This document shows, piece after piece, positions 51,943 to 60,381 of a stretch of DNA of 64,000 nt. Positions within the stretch are counted from its first letter, which is position 1. Every line of letters starts with the position of its first letter. The notes beneath the pieces were generated by a model, which did not search any database, was not told the DNA's origin, and saw only the letters and a program-made list of their open reading frames with translations. This DNA comes from Longimicrobiales bacterium (GTDB taxonomy: Bacteria > Gemmatimonadota > Gemmatimonadetes > Longimicrobiales > Gaopeijiaceae), in assembly GCA_951828585.1 (NCBI GenBank), contig OX639991.1, positions 2,698,576-2,762,575 on the forward strand. Reading direction: 5' to 3'. The position numbers and the translations under genes were made by a program.

Positions 51943-52290
51943 AGAATCTGAATGGATGTGGCTCCAGCCTCCGTGCGAAGCGTGGCCTGAACCGCAATCT
52001 TTCCCCCAAAGACCACAACGTCGTTTGCACGGACGGGCATGCGCACTGTAGCCACGCTGGTCTCGGCCGAAGGGGCGAGCGTGTGCAGGTGTGTCGGACT
52101 AATCGCGTATAGAGTATCTTGGCTGCCAACTTCAATCAACAGAGGACGCGAGCCCGAAAACTCACGCGGCCCCTCTCCGATTCGCCCGTATGATGACCTG
52201 TACCTCCCGTCCGGGCCATACACGGCGACGACCGCACCCCCCACGACCGGGCCCACGACGTAGTTCCCCTTACTATCGCGTGCGAGTGAG
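51943..52290 (-). pseudogene. Beta-propeller protein, middle fragment
   Basis: The fragment encodes SLARDSKGNYVVGPVVGGAV, YGPDGRYRSSYGRIGEGPREF (6-bladed propeller turn), LIEVGSQDTLYAIS and VFGGKIAVQATLR. It is cut at 51942 by ISL3 copy 1 and at 52291 by IS1380 copy D. Excising copy D with one GTGAG joins it in frame to the fragment at 54060-54438 (TLPGIS followed by LARDSKG). The C-terminal part is not found on the far side of ISL3 copy 1. Confidence 0.82.
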
Positions 52291-54059
52291 CCTGCCTTAT
52301 TCATGAATTCGCGAGTCGAGGGCAAGGTAGGGGGCTGAGAGGCCTCTCACAACCCCGATGGCGGGTCGGGGGCGGTTCCGGGGGCAAAAAACGGGCGTTT
52401 CGAGTCCGAAAAGGTTAGTTTGTTCGACCGAACCGAGCCGGTTTCCGGCGCTTGGAGACACCTCGGCGTCCTTGCGGCCGCCGGGGCCGGGAAAGGGTTC
52501 GGCGCCTGGCGGCGCCCGCGCTATCCGGAGGGCCCGTGCAGGGTCGCGAGCCCGCGGGCGAGCATGCGCCAGTGCGCCGACGCGCCTCCGATGGTCATCG
52601 TAATCCGGCGGCCCGATACGGTGAAGCGCGCCGGGGTGCGGAGCACGCGGTCCGCGAGACGCCGCAGGCTCCAGCCGGTTCCGGTCATGCGCTCCAGCAC
52701 GGCGCGCTGGACGTGCATGATCTGGTAGCCGAAGCCGGCGAGCAGCAGGCGCACCTGGTTGCACGCGAAGGGGTCCACACCCTTCTCGCGCTTCGCGATC
52801 TTCTTGCCCCGGTAGTGGCTCTTGCGGCGCGACGTGGACGACAGGGCCGGGGAGACGACGCTCATCAGCTCGCCCAGGTGGCCCTCCGCCTTGCCGCGCT
52901 TGCGGTACAGCGCCAGGAGGTCCTCGCCGGACATCTCCTCCGACGGCATCGAGGTCAGCAGCCAGAAGCAGCGCGGGATGAGTTCGCCCGGCCGCTCGAC
53001 GACGACCTGCACGACCCGGCGGGAACGGGACCACGACCCGGCCCGGTAGGACGACTCGCAAACCCAGGTGCGGGGCTCGCCGCCGGGCGCCCCGTTGTTC
53101 AGCGCATCCCAGACCACGGCGTCCATGGCCGGCAGCGCCAGGCGCTTCAGCACGGCGTTGTTGCGCACCCGGGCCACGTAGTGCGTGCCCCGCTCCTCCA
53201 GCGCCGCCATCAGCGGCTCGCCGGGATATCCCGCGTCGAAGCGCACCGCTGCCTTCCCGCACAGATGCCGCTCCGCCCGCTCCAGCACCTCGAGGACGAA
53301 CTCCAGCCCGCCGTCCGCCGTGTGCACCTGCCCCTCGCGCAGCCGCAGATCCAGGATGTCGCCCGTCTCCCCCGCCGCCGCCACGATCGGATGATACACG
53401 CGCCGGTGATAGTAGCCGTTCCACGCGCTGCCCGGCTGTTCCCCATGGACCTCGACCGGCAGGCTGTCGATGTCGATCACCAGCGTCTTCGGACGCCGCC
53501 GGCCGCCCATCGCCTTCAGCCGCCACCCCGCCAGCCGCTGCAACCCCTCGCGCAGCACCTCGACGCCCTCCTTCGCCGACCACGCCGCCACCCGCCGCGA
53601 CAGCGTCGGCTGCGAGGGCAGGCACCCGCCCTCGCCCAGCGGAGCCGTGCCCGCCCGGTCGCCGGTGGCCAGCCGCAGCGCCGGATCGTCGCGCAGCTCC
53701 GTCGCGTCGCCATGGTCCCGGCGGCCCTGCCCCGCCAGCAGCAGAAGCGTCCGCGCCAGCCGCCTCTGAGAATGCCGGATCCGGCGCCCGTCCCGCTTGT
53801 CCGGCAGCCCCTCCGCCAGAAACCGCGCCACCCTGCTGCGCCGCAGCAGCTCGCGCCCCGTCAGAGCCCCCGAATCCCCCGTGATCCGGTCCCGGCCGGA
53901 CCCAATCCTGATCGACCTGTTGAAGCTGAACGGCGCATCCATTATCTTCACCCCCGACGTGATGGCTGGCAGGTGCTCGCGATCCTTCTAACACTCTGAA
54001 TCTAAAGCACTTGCCGCCTCACGTCGCCTCGCCTCCCGGCCATTCGTGAATAAGGGGGG
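52291..54059 (-). mobile_element. IS1380-family element, copy D (intact)
   Basis: This 1769-bp element runs from CCTGCCTTATTCATG to GTGAATAAGGGGGG and is flanked by GTGAG (52286-52290, 54060-54064). It has an uninterrupted transposase gene and is the best candidate for the active source of the three copies. It splits a beta-propeller gene. Confidence 0.94.
52521..53951 (-). CDS. IS1380-family transposase
   Basis: This complete 476-residue transposase starts near 53951 (GTG; MKIMDAPFSFNRSIRIGSGR) with ATG 53942 as alternative. It has a DDE fold of the IS1380 type: KTLVIDIDSLPVEVHGEQPG (first D), VRFDAGYPGEPLMAALEERG (second D), and LYRKRGKAEGHLGEL (E). No shift or stop was seen. It can act on copies A and B, whose ends are the same. 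Confidence 0.93.
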   Translation of the reverse strand: MKIMDAPFSFNRSIRIGSGRDRITGDSGALTGRELLRRSRVARFLAEGLPDKRDGRRIRHSQRRLARTLLLLAGQGRRDHGDATELRDDPALRLATGDRAGTAPLGEGGCLPSQPTLSRRVAAWSAKEGVEVLREGLQRLAGWRLKAMGGRRRPKTLVIDIDSLPVEVHGEQPGSAWNGYYHRRVYHPIVAAAGETGDILDLRLREGQVHTADGGLEFVLEVLERAERHLCGKAAVRFDAGYPGEPLMAALEERGTHYVARVRNNAVLKRLALPAMDAVVWDALNNGAPGGEPRTWVCESSYRAGSWSRSRRVVQVVVERPGELIPRCFWLLTSMPSEEMSGEDLLALYRKRGKAEGHLGELMSVVSPALSSTSRRKSHYRGKKIAKREKGVDPFACNQVRLLLAGFGYQIMHVQRAVLERMTGTGWSLRRLADRVLRTPARFTVSGRRITMTIGGASAHWRMLARGLATLHGPSG

Positions 54060-54438
54060 GTGAGATACCTGGTAAGGTCGTAAATGAAAAGCGTCCTGTG
54101 CGTGCACTAAGTGTTATGGGCGTTCCTACCTCAATCCTGCAATTGGAGCAAGTGACACGGTCGTCGATTTCCACAGATTCCTGCGCATCCCCTAACAGCG
54201 GTGCCAAGGCCACCAAGCCGGCCGCCCCCACTACGCTCAGGGTCAGCAAACGAGAAGACGCCACCGCCTGCCGGACGAATCTAGGTCGCACGCGCGTACT
54301 GACACGAAGAGTCATTCGCCTTCGCCACCCGGGGCCTTGTGGTAACTGAGCAGAGGCTGAGGCGGGCCATGAGGAAAACCCCATGACGAGCAGAAAAACT
54401 GCCGCTAGCGATCTGAGAAAATGGTGAACAGAAGTCAT
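54060..54438 (-). pseudogene. Beta-propeller protein, 5' fragment
   Basis: The frame from ATG 54438 (behind GGAGGAGAACCC) has a signal-like N terminus (LRSLAAVFLLVMGFSSWPA). A second in-frame start, MTLRVSTRVRPRF, begins another membrane/signal segment (LLTLSVVGAAGLVALAPLL), so the true start is uncertain. CSNCRIEVGTPITLSA and FTTLPGIS then lead into IS1380 copy D. The continuation is at 51943-52290. Confidence 0.75.
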
Positions 54439-54542
54439 GGGTTCTCCTCCATCCTTTTTGGTGACCCCAAGGAGGCTACCGAACCGACCTCAGTGCCGGA
54501 GCTTTCGGAAATGATCATTGGGTATTGGGCCAACTCCTAACT

Positions 54543-55972
54543 GGTTCTTCCCCTTTTCTGGTGGGTAGCAGGTCATGTGCGCAGGCCATCGGGGTAGAGG
54601 TCGAGGCCGCCGAGGTGGAAGAGGATGGCGTTCGCGAAGCGTTCCCGGTTGCGAAAGCCGCGGCTGCGGACCTTGACTGTCTTGATCCGGCTGTTGATGC
54701 CTTCCGCCGGTCCGTTGGTGGCGCGGAGGATGATCGCATTGACGATTCCCCACAGATGCTCCCGGATCATCCGGGCGGTCTTCAGGACCGGCTCCAGATC
54801 GCAGTCCGATGCCCACTCCAGCCACCGGTGCCATCCGGCCAGCGCCCAGGTTCTGCTCCGGTAGTTCCAGAGGTTCGCGGCCGCTTCCTTCAGCTCCCAG
54901 GCCTGGGCGGTCCGGCGGGTGCCCGCACGGAGCCTCGCGAACGCCAGCTCTTCGGCGTGCGTCTTCCGTCTGGGGCCCTTCAGCCACTGCCACTTGGTGC
55001 CCACGAGGATCCCGTTGCCCTCCTTCACCAGCGCCCGGTGCTCCGCCCGCCGGACCTTGTCCACCGCGTCGCCGAGGTGCTTGGCCACGTGGAACCGGTC
55101 GAACGCGATCTTCATCACGGCGTCCGGGATCATCGCCAGAGTCGCCGAGATGTAGGGCCCCCACATGTCCATGCTGACGCTCTCGACGGCCTCCCGGTAC
55201 TTCTCTCCCATGCCCTCGTAGAACGCCAGGAGCACGTCCTTGCCCCGTCCCGGGGCGACATGCACGACGTGGCCCGTCTCCGGATTCGACACCACGGTCA
55301 CGTACTGGTGCCGGCGGCGGAACGAGGTCTCGTCCACCGAAAGGCGCCGAACCGCCTTCGTCTTGCGGCGCGCAAGTCCCCGCGCCACTGCACGTTGCAT
55401 GATTCCGTCCACCGCGTTCCAGCTCAGCCGCATCCGGCTGGCGACCGCCTGTACGCTCGCCACCTTGAGCCACCGGATCACCTCCGCCTCGAACTCCATC
55501 GTGTACCTCGTGCTCCCCTCCGCCCACGGCACCTGAATCGTGACCACCCCGTGCTCCGGGCACTCGACCCGCGGGACATTGCAGACCGGAAAGGTCTTGT
55601 AGCCCCAGGCATCTAGGTTCCGCCACTCGCGGCGGCGCGTATCGTAGCCCGGGCACGCCTCGCCGCAGTGAGGACACCTCAACGGGTGGTTGGGCGCGGA
55701 AGCCACCGGCGCTGGTGCTGAACGGGGAGGAGAGTAGCGGGTTGCCTTTCGGGATCGTCGTTGTGCGAGGAGTGGTCGAGAGGGTCACCCCGGCCGGTCG
55801 GCGGCACGTCAGCCTTCGCCGAAGGGGATCGCCCCTCCCGTCGTCTACTACATCCTCGCTGTTCCACTCTCTCCACCCACGCTCATCCCACCGCCGCTGT
55901 TGCGAAAGCCCGCCAACCCGCCCCATAATTCGACCCTCCCCCTTGCCCGCCCACCACGACAGGGGAAGAACC
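54543..55972 (-). mobile_element. ISL3-family element, copy 2, rearranged
   Basis: The 1430-bp element has ends GGTTCTTCCCCTTTTCTGG (54543) and CGACAGGGGAAGAACC (55972) and is flanked by the perfect 8-bp duplication TCCTAACT (54535-54542, 55973-55980). Relative to copy 1, a 70-bp segment (55688-55757, equivalent to 50520-50589) is inverted and about 210 bp next to it, holding the transposase start, are deleted. Confidence 0.92.
54573..55706 (-). pseudogene. ISL3-family transposase, 5'-truncated
   Basis: The frame equals copy 1 from LRCPHCGEACPGYD to the end, but the first ~43 residues are lost and replaced by MASAPNHP, encoded by the inverted segment. The zinc finger and DDE core remain. It could still be translated from ATG 55706, but the missing N terminus probably abolishes end recognition. 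Confidence 0.85.
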
Positions 55973-56330
55973 TCCTAACTATGAGGTGTTCGGTGCTGAT
56001 TTGCAAGGTCGGGGTGAGAGTCACGGATGGCGCGTGACGAGCTGCATCCCCCCCAGATGGTGTCCTAAAGGTGACGTGGCAATGTGACTTACGAAGGTTG
56101 GAGAAGACTTTGGGATCGCCAATCCTGCGATCGTGGGAACACCTGCGCTACCGCTGCTCAGTAGAGCAAAAGGGGCGCACGGAGGGTGTTTTCGTAGCAG
56201 AGGGGCGGAGAGGTCGACGGGTTGAAGAGGCCCTGGGTTCGAAGCGGTGGCGCGGGCCAGGCGGGTGCCGGGAGGCGAGTGGCCGGGTTGGGAAAGGGCC
56301 ACAGAAAACACCCCGGGGGGGTATAGACTA
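55973..56330. other. Gene-free region with a distant inverted repeat
   Basis: No coding region is supported. GGGTGTTTTC (56184-56193) and GAAAACACCC (56304-56313) are perfect inverted repeats about 110 bases apart, which could be the ends of a very small non-autonomous element or a large stem-loop. No target duplication was identified. Confidence 0.4.
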
Positions 56331-57152
56331 CTACAGTTTCAGTATCGCACCAAGATTCACACTCCCGCAACGGGACCTCGACGGCGGGTTCGGCGACGCC
56401 GACCGACTTGCGCGTGGGACGGTGGCCCGTTTGTCCGCCATTATTGCCCTGAAATGGCGGACAACTACACCGATGCACCTCCCAGCGACCCGCCGGATCT
56501 CCGGACCGAGCGCTGGCTGCTCCGGACGGGGGTGTGTACCCGACGTATCTGAAAACGTTCTGAGGCGGAAAGCTCTGACTTTGACCGACGTTCCCGGACG
56601 GTCCACCGGGACAACAAGAACGGATCCGGCAATGTCCATGCCGATCAGGGAATGCCTGACCCGAACCGTGCCGAAGTAGGCGACTCCCTCATGCACGTCG
56701 ACCTCAACGTTCTCGTCGGACACCAGCGCCTTGCCAAACAACGAACCAGCGATGCGCCCGGTAGGTATGAAGGCAGCCGGAGCCTTCGATTCCGACAACA
56801 GTTCCCCCGTCGGGAGAAACCAGAGAAGGCGACCGCGCTCCATGTCCACGACGACGATCCCTCCGTCCGGTGCCCGATCGATCGAGGTGGGACCAATGAA
56901 CTCGCCGGGGCCGTCTCCCTCTCTTCCGAAATAGTCGACCGTTCGGTCGTCCCGGTCCGCGCAGTAGATGCGAATCTCGTAGGAATCGATAACGCATGCG
57001 ATCCCTTCCGGAGTGACTGCGATTCCGTTGCTCTCGCTGAGTGGCGCTGTTGATTCGGCTGAGGGTTCCAGGGCGACGAATGTCTCTTCGGGGTCGTCCT
57101 CCGGCCCGCACGCCGCCGCAAGCGGCATCGCGGCGCAGGCGGCGAGTGCCAT
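56331..57152 (-). pseudogene. Beta-propeller lipoprotein, C-terminally truncated
   Basis: ATG 57152 begins a lipoprotein signal (MALAACAAMPLAAAC, then GPEDDPEETF). Propeller blades follow: NGIAVTPEGIACVIDS, YFGREGDGPGEFIGPTSIDR (20), APDGGIVVVDMERGRLLWFL. After about 56590 (VPVDRPGTSVKVRAF) the sequence loses propeller character and runs through a palindromic repeat to a stop at 56331. Roughly four blades are present, against six in intact proteins. A natural short form is less likely than truncation. Confidence 0.7.
56431..56480. repeat. Palindromic repeat element, copy 1
   Basis: TTGTCCGCCAT and ATGGCGGACAA form a perfect 11-bp stem around a 12-base loop containing ATTGCC, followed by CCGATGC. 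A second copy in the same orientation is at 57183. It behaves like a dispersed REP-type sequence. Confidence 0.65.
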
Positions 57153-57182
57153 GCCGCGGCGTGGGATCGGCGAGCGACCCCG

Positions 57183-57232
57183 TTGTCCGCCACTATTGCC
57201 TCGAAATGGCGGACAAACCATGCCGATGCGCC
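57183..57232. repeat. Palindromic repeat element, copy 2
   Basis: TTGTCCGCCA and TGGCGGACAA pair around a loop with ATTGCC, followed by CCGATGC, as in copy 1. It lies between the start of the propeller fragment and the end of the metalloprotease gene, so the propeller fragment is bracketed by direct copies about 750 bases apart. Confidence 0.65.
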
Positions 57233-57247
57233 CCCGAGGCAATGCGG

Positions 57248-59755
57248 CTACCCCGAACCGGGCTCCAGTATGGCGTCGATCCTGGCGATGACATCCTCAA
57301 GGTGGGCCCCCGTCACGCGGTCGGCGACCCCACGGTTCACCCGCCCCGACACCGCGTCCCGCAAGTCGCGCAGCTGCTGGCGCACCAGAGGCCGAATATC
57401 CGAGGTACTCACATCCTGCGTAACCGGCCCGAACGCGAAGGTCGGCGGCTCCTCCGTCATCAGCGACTCCATGCGTTCCAGGTAGGCCCGCTGGAGGGCG
57501 CGCCGGTACGGACCGATCTCCGACACCCGAGCCAGGTCTTCCCACACCGTCCCCCGCACATCGTCCAGGAACTCGGCGAGCGGATACGCGTTGTCCGGCT
57601 GTGTAACTTCCAGCTCCGCCAGCGCCGACATCCGCGACGTGGACAGCAGCTGGTTCAGCACCGAGCCCTGCAGCCGCGAAATGTTCGCCACACTCGCCAC
57701 ACTCGGGCCGATCTTCTCCAGAATCGCGGGATCGTTGAGCCATGTCGGTGCCGTAAAGGCTTCACGCGCAAGCCACTCCATGGCCCGCTTCTGCTCGGCC
57801 CGCGGCAACCCGTCGAACACCGGTCCGTCCTGGTCGGCAGTCTTCAGATCCGCATGCACACCGCCCACCAGCGTCACGATATGGCGCACGTACCGCGACC
57901 ACTGGCTGACCGCCTCGCCGTAGATCTCGGCCAGGTCGGAGTAGTCCTCCCCCGGCTTCGTGGTCCACGCCACCAGGTTGGGCACGATCCGGCGCAGGTT
58001 GTTCATCCCATAGGTATTGGCGCGCACAAGGTCGTCGCCCATGTCCTCCGTCTGCGCGCGCGGATCGGTCACCCCGAGTCCGCCCGGCAGAAACTTGTAC
58101 ATGCGGTCGTGCGCGCGGTCGACGATCCACTGGTTCAGCGTGGGGACTTCGTCCTCGGGCGTTTCGGCGTCGGGGATCACCCGGTACCCCCAGTTCACCG
58201 AATAGTGGTCATAGACCCCGATCCGCCGCAGGAAGTCCTTCGGCTCCAGCCCGTCCTCGGGCTGCGCGATGTAGTTCTGGCGCGCGTAGTCCATGATCGT
58301 CGGCGCGACGCCCATCCTGCTCGCAAAGCTCTGCGAGCGCAGCGAATCGACGGGGTACGACGAGCTGGCCACCATGTTGTGCGGCAGTCCGATCGCGTGC
58401 CCGACCTCGTGGGTGATGACCTGCTCCATCGCCTCTTCCATCAGCTCGTCGGTGAGCGGGAGCTGGCGGGCGTCGGGGTTGGCGGCGCCGGTCTGCACCA
58501 TCATCCAGTTGCGGTATGAACGCATGTGGTTGTGGAACCAGACGATGTCGGATTCGATGATCTCGCCGGTGCGCGGATCCGAGGTGCTCGGCCCGACCGC
58601 GTTGCGCACCTCGCTCGCCGACCAGCGCGCCACCGAGTAGCGCACGTCCTCGGGGTCCCAGTCGGGGTCTTCCTCCTTCGACGGGGCCTCGAGCGCGACG
58701 ATCGCGTTGCTGAACCCGGCGGTCTCGAAGGCTGCCTGCCAGTTCTCGATGCCGCGCCTGACCGCGTCCACGTAGCGTTCCGGGGTGGCCGGGTCGACGT
58801 AGTAGGTGATCGGATTGACCGGGTCGACCATTTCACCGCGCGCATACGCCTCCGGATCGGAGGGCGCCATGCGCCAACGGCGGATGAAGGTCTCGGTGGC
58901 GGCCTTCTGTTCGTCCAGCCCGTAGTTGATGCGGCTCACGGTGAAGTAGCCGACGCGCGGGTCGGAGTAGCGGGGACGCATGGGTTCGGCGGGGAGGAGG
59001 ACGAGCGACTGGTTCATCTCCAGGGACACTGTGTTGGTCAGTGCGTCGTTGGGAGGCGATCCGGCGTCCCAGGTCAGCGTGTGGCGCACGTTCACATTCA
59101 GCGGATAGCTCCGCATGCGGCTGATGAAGCTGCGGTCGGCGTCGAGGCGCCGCACTCCGTAGTCGCGGCGCTGGAAGGAGCTGAGGCCGGAGATGGAGGG
59201 CGTGTCGCCGCCGAAGAAGTCGGTGACGTCGATGACCGAGCTTGTCGAATCGGGGCCGCGCGCCTCGATCTCCCACGACTCGAGGATCGGCGCGAAGTAG
59301 TTCGCCTCGACCGACGCCGCGATGGCCAGCGTGTCGTCGGCGACGGCCGTGCCGTAGTGCTTGCGCAGCATGATGCGGTCGCCGCGCCGCTCGAAGCGCA
59401 GCATCTGGCGGTTGACGGCCGATCCCGCGGGGGTGAAGCCGCCCATCCCGTCCATCTTGCCCGCGATACGGCTGATGAGAAGCACATCGCGCCCCAGCAG
59501 CGAGTCGGGGATCTCGAAGAGGTAGTCCTCGTCCTTCTTGTGGACGGTGAAGAGGCCTTCGTCGGACTCGGCGTCCTCGATGACGTCTTCGTAGGTCTTC
59601 TCCTCATCGCTGCCCGCGCCCGGGCGTTCGGGGCCGCCGGCCTCCTGGGACCCCGGGCTGGGGGTGGCGGGTGCGGCGTTGGTGGTCGCGCGCCCGCCGC
59701 ATGCCGCGGCCAGGGCGATCGAGAGGACGGCGGTCCAGGTGCGCAAGTCGTTCAT
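57248..59755 (-). CDS. Exported zinc metalloprotease with DUF5117-type domain
   Basis: This 835-residue protein begins with a lipoprotein-like signal (TWTAVLSIALAAAC then GGRATT). The N-terminal part (LFTVHKKDEDYLFEIPDSLL, then DVLLISRIAG) matches the DUF5117 region. The catalytic domain carries THEVGHAIGLPHN (about residues 447-459; HExxHxxxxxH) and a later methionine turn candidate in PTIMDYARQNY, as in met-zincin (DUF4953/PF16313) proteins. WDPEDVRYSVARW is also typical. It probably degrades proteins or peptides outside the cytosol. It is divergent from the cupin gene. Confidence 0.92.
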   Translation of the reverse strand: MNDLRTWTAVLSIALAAACGGRATTNAAPATPSPGSQEAGGPERPGAGSDEEKTYEDVIEDAESDEGLFTVHKKDEDYLFEIPDSLLGRDVLLISRIAGKMDGMGGFTPAGSAVNRQMLRFERRGDRIMLRKHYGTAVADDTLAIAASVEANYFAPILESWEIEARGPDSTSSVIDVTDFFGGDTPSISGLSSFQRRDYGVRRLDADRSFISRMRSYPLNVNVRHTLTWDAGSPPNDALTNTVSLEMNQSLVLLPAEPMRPRYSDPRVGYFTVSRINYGLDEQKAATETFIRRWRMAPSDPEAYARGEMVDPVNPITYYVDPATPERYVDAVRRGIENWQAAFETAGFSNAIVALEAPSKEEDPDWDPEDVRYSVARWSASEVRNAVGPSTSDPRTGEIIESDIVWFHNHMRSYRNWMMVQTGAANPDARQLPLTDELMEEAMEQVITHEVGHAIGLPHNMVASSSYPVDSLRSQSFASRMGVAPTIMDYARQNYIAQPEDGLEPKDFLRRIGVYDHYSVNWGYRVIPDAETPEDEVPTLNQWIVDRAHDRMYKFLPGGLGVTDPRAQTEDMGDDLVRANTYGMNNLRRIVPNLVAWTTKPGEDYSDLAEIYGEAVSQWSRYVRHIVTLVGGVHADLKTADQDGPVFDGLPRAEQKRAMEWLAREAFTAPTWLNDPAILEKIGPSVASVANISRLQGSVLNQLLSTSRMSALAELEVTQPDNAYPLAEFLDDVRGTVWEDLARVSEIGPYRRALQRAYLERMESLMTEEPPTFAFGPVTQDVSTSDIRPLVRQQLRDLRDAVSGRVNRGVADRVTGAHLEDVIARIDAILEPGSG

Positions 59756-59844
59756 CTTCGGTTCTCGGGCTCCTTCGTGGGGCTTAGGGGGATTTGCTGT
59801 TTAGTATACTTCGTATCCCCACAGACTTCCGAAAGACCCTGACA

Positions 59845-60375
59845 ATGCCAAGACTGCTCGCACTCGGCTTCGCCGCCTCACTGTTGTCGCTCGCTGGGTT
59901 GGGCCAATCGCCCGCGGACAGCCCCGCCGCCACCCACATCTCCGCCGCCGACATCCTCGCCACGATCGAGAACGCCCCGGCGGGCCGCGTGAGCGACCAG
60001 CAGATCCGTCACATCGACGCGGGCGGGCACAATGTGGGAGTGGGCGTCGTGCAGCGGCCTCCCACCACATCGCTCGGCGCGATTCAGCACCACAACCAGA
60101 CCGAGGTGTACTACGTGGTGTCGGGGCGGGGGACGATGGTGACGGGTGGGGAACTTACAAACGGGCGTGAGCTCAATCCGGATGGGGCGGTTGTGCGCAC
60201 GCTGACCGGGCCGAGTGCGGTGGGGGGGATCGAAGGGGGCGCGAGCCGGGAGGTGGGGCCGGGTGACAGGCTGATCGTCCCGGCGGGGTCGCCGCACGGC
60301 TTCAGCGAGATTAAGGAGACAATCACCTACATCGTGGTGCGGGTGGATCCGGACCAGTTGGTGGAGTTGAAGTAG
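59845..60375 (+). CDS. Exported cupin-domain protein
   Basis: From ATG 59845 (MPRLLALGFAASLLSLAGLG) this 176-residue protein has a signal peptide and one cupin barrel: IQHHNQTEVYYVVSGRGTMV (cupin motif 1, with two His and a Glu as metal ligands) and GDRLIVPAGSPHGFSE (motif 2 with the His). The second-shell residues are conventional. It may be a metal-dependent oxygenase, isomerase or sugar-binding protein in the periplasm; the family alone does not say which. The upstream ATG at 59794 only adds a tail before the signal peptide. Confidence 0.88.
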   Translation: MPRLLALGFAASLLSLAGLGQSPADSPAATHISAADILATIENAPAGRVSDQQIRHIDAGGHNVGVGVVQRPPTTSLGAIQHHNQTEVYYVVSGRGTMVTGGELTNGRELNPDGAVVRTLTGPSAVGGIEGGASREVGPGDRLIVPAGSPHGFSEIKETITYIVVRVDPDQLVELK

Positions 60376-60381
60376 GGCGTC

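Noticed and set aside
52452-53999. Plus-strand frame of 515 codons opposite the IS1380 transposase
   Set aside because: Shadow frame repeated in every IS1380 copy; the minus-strand frame has the DDE motifs.
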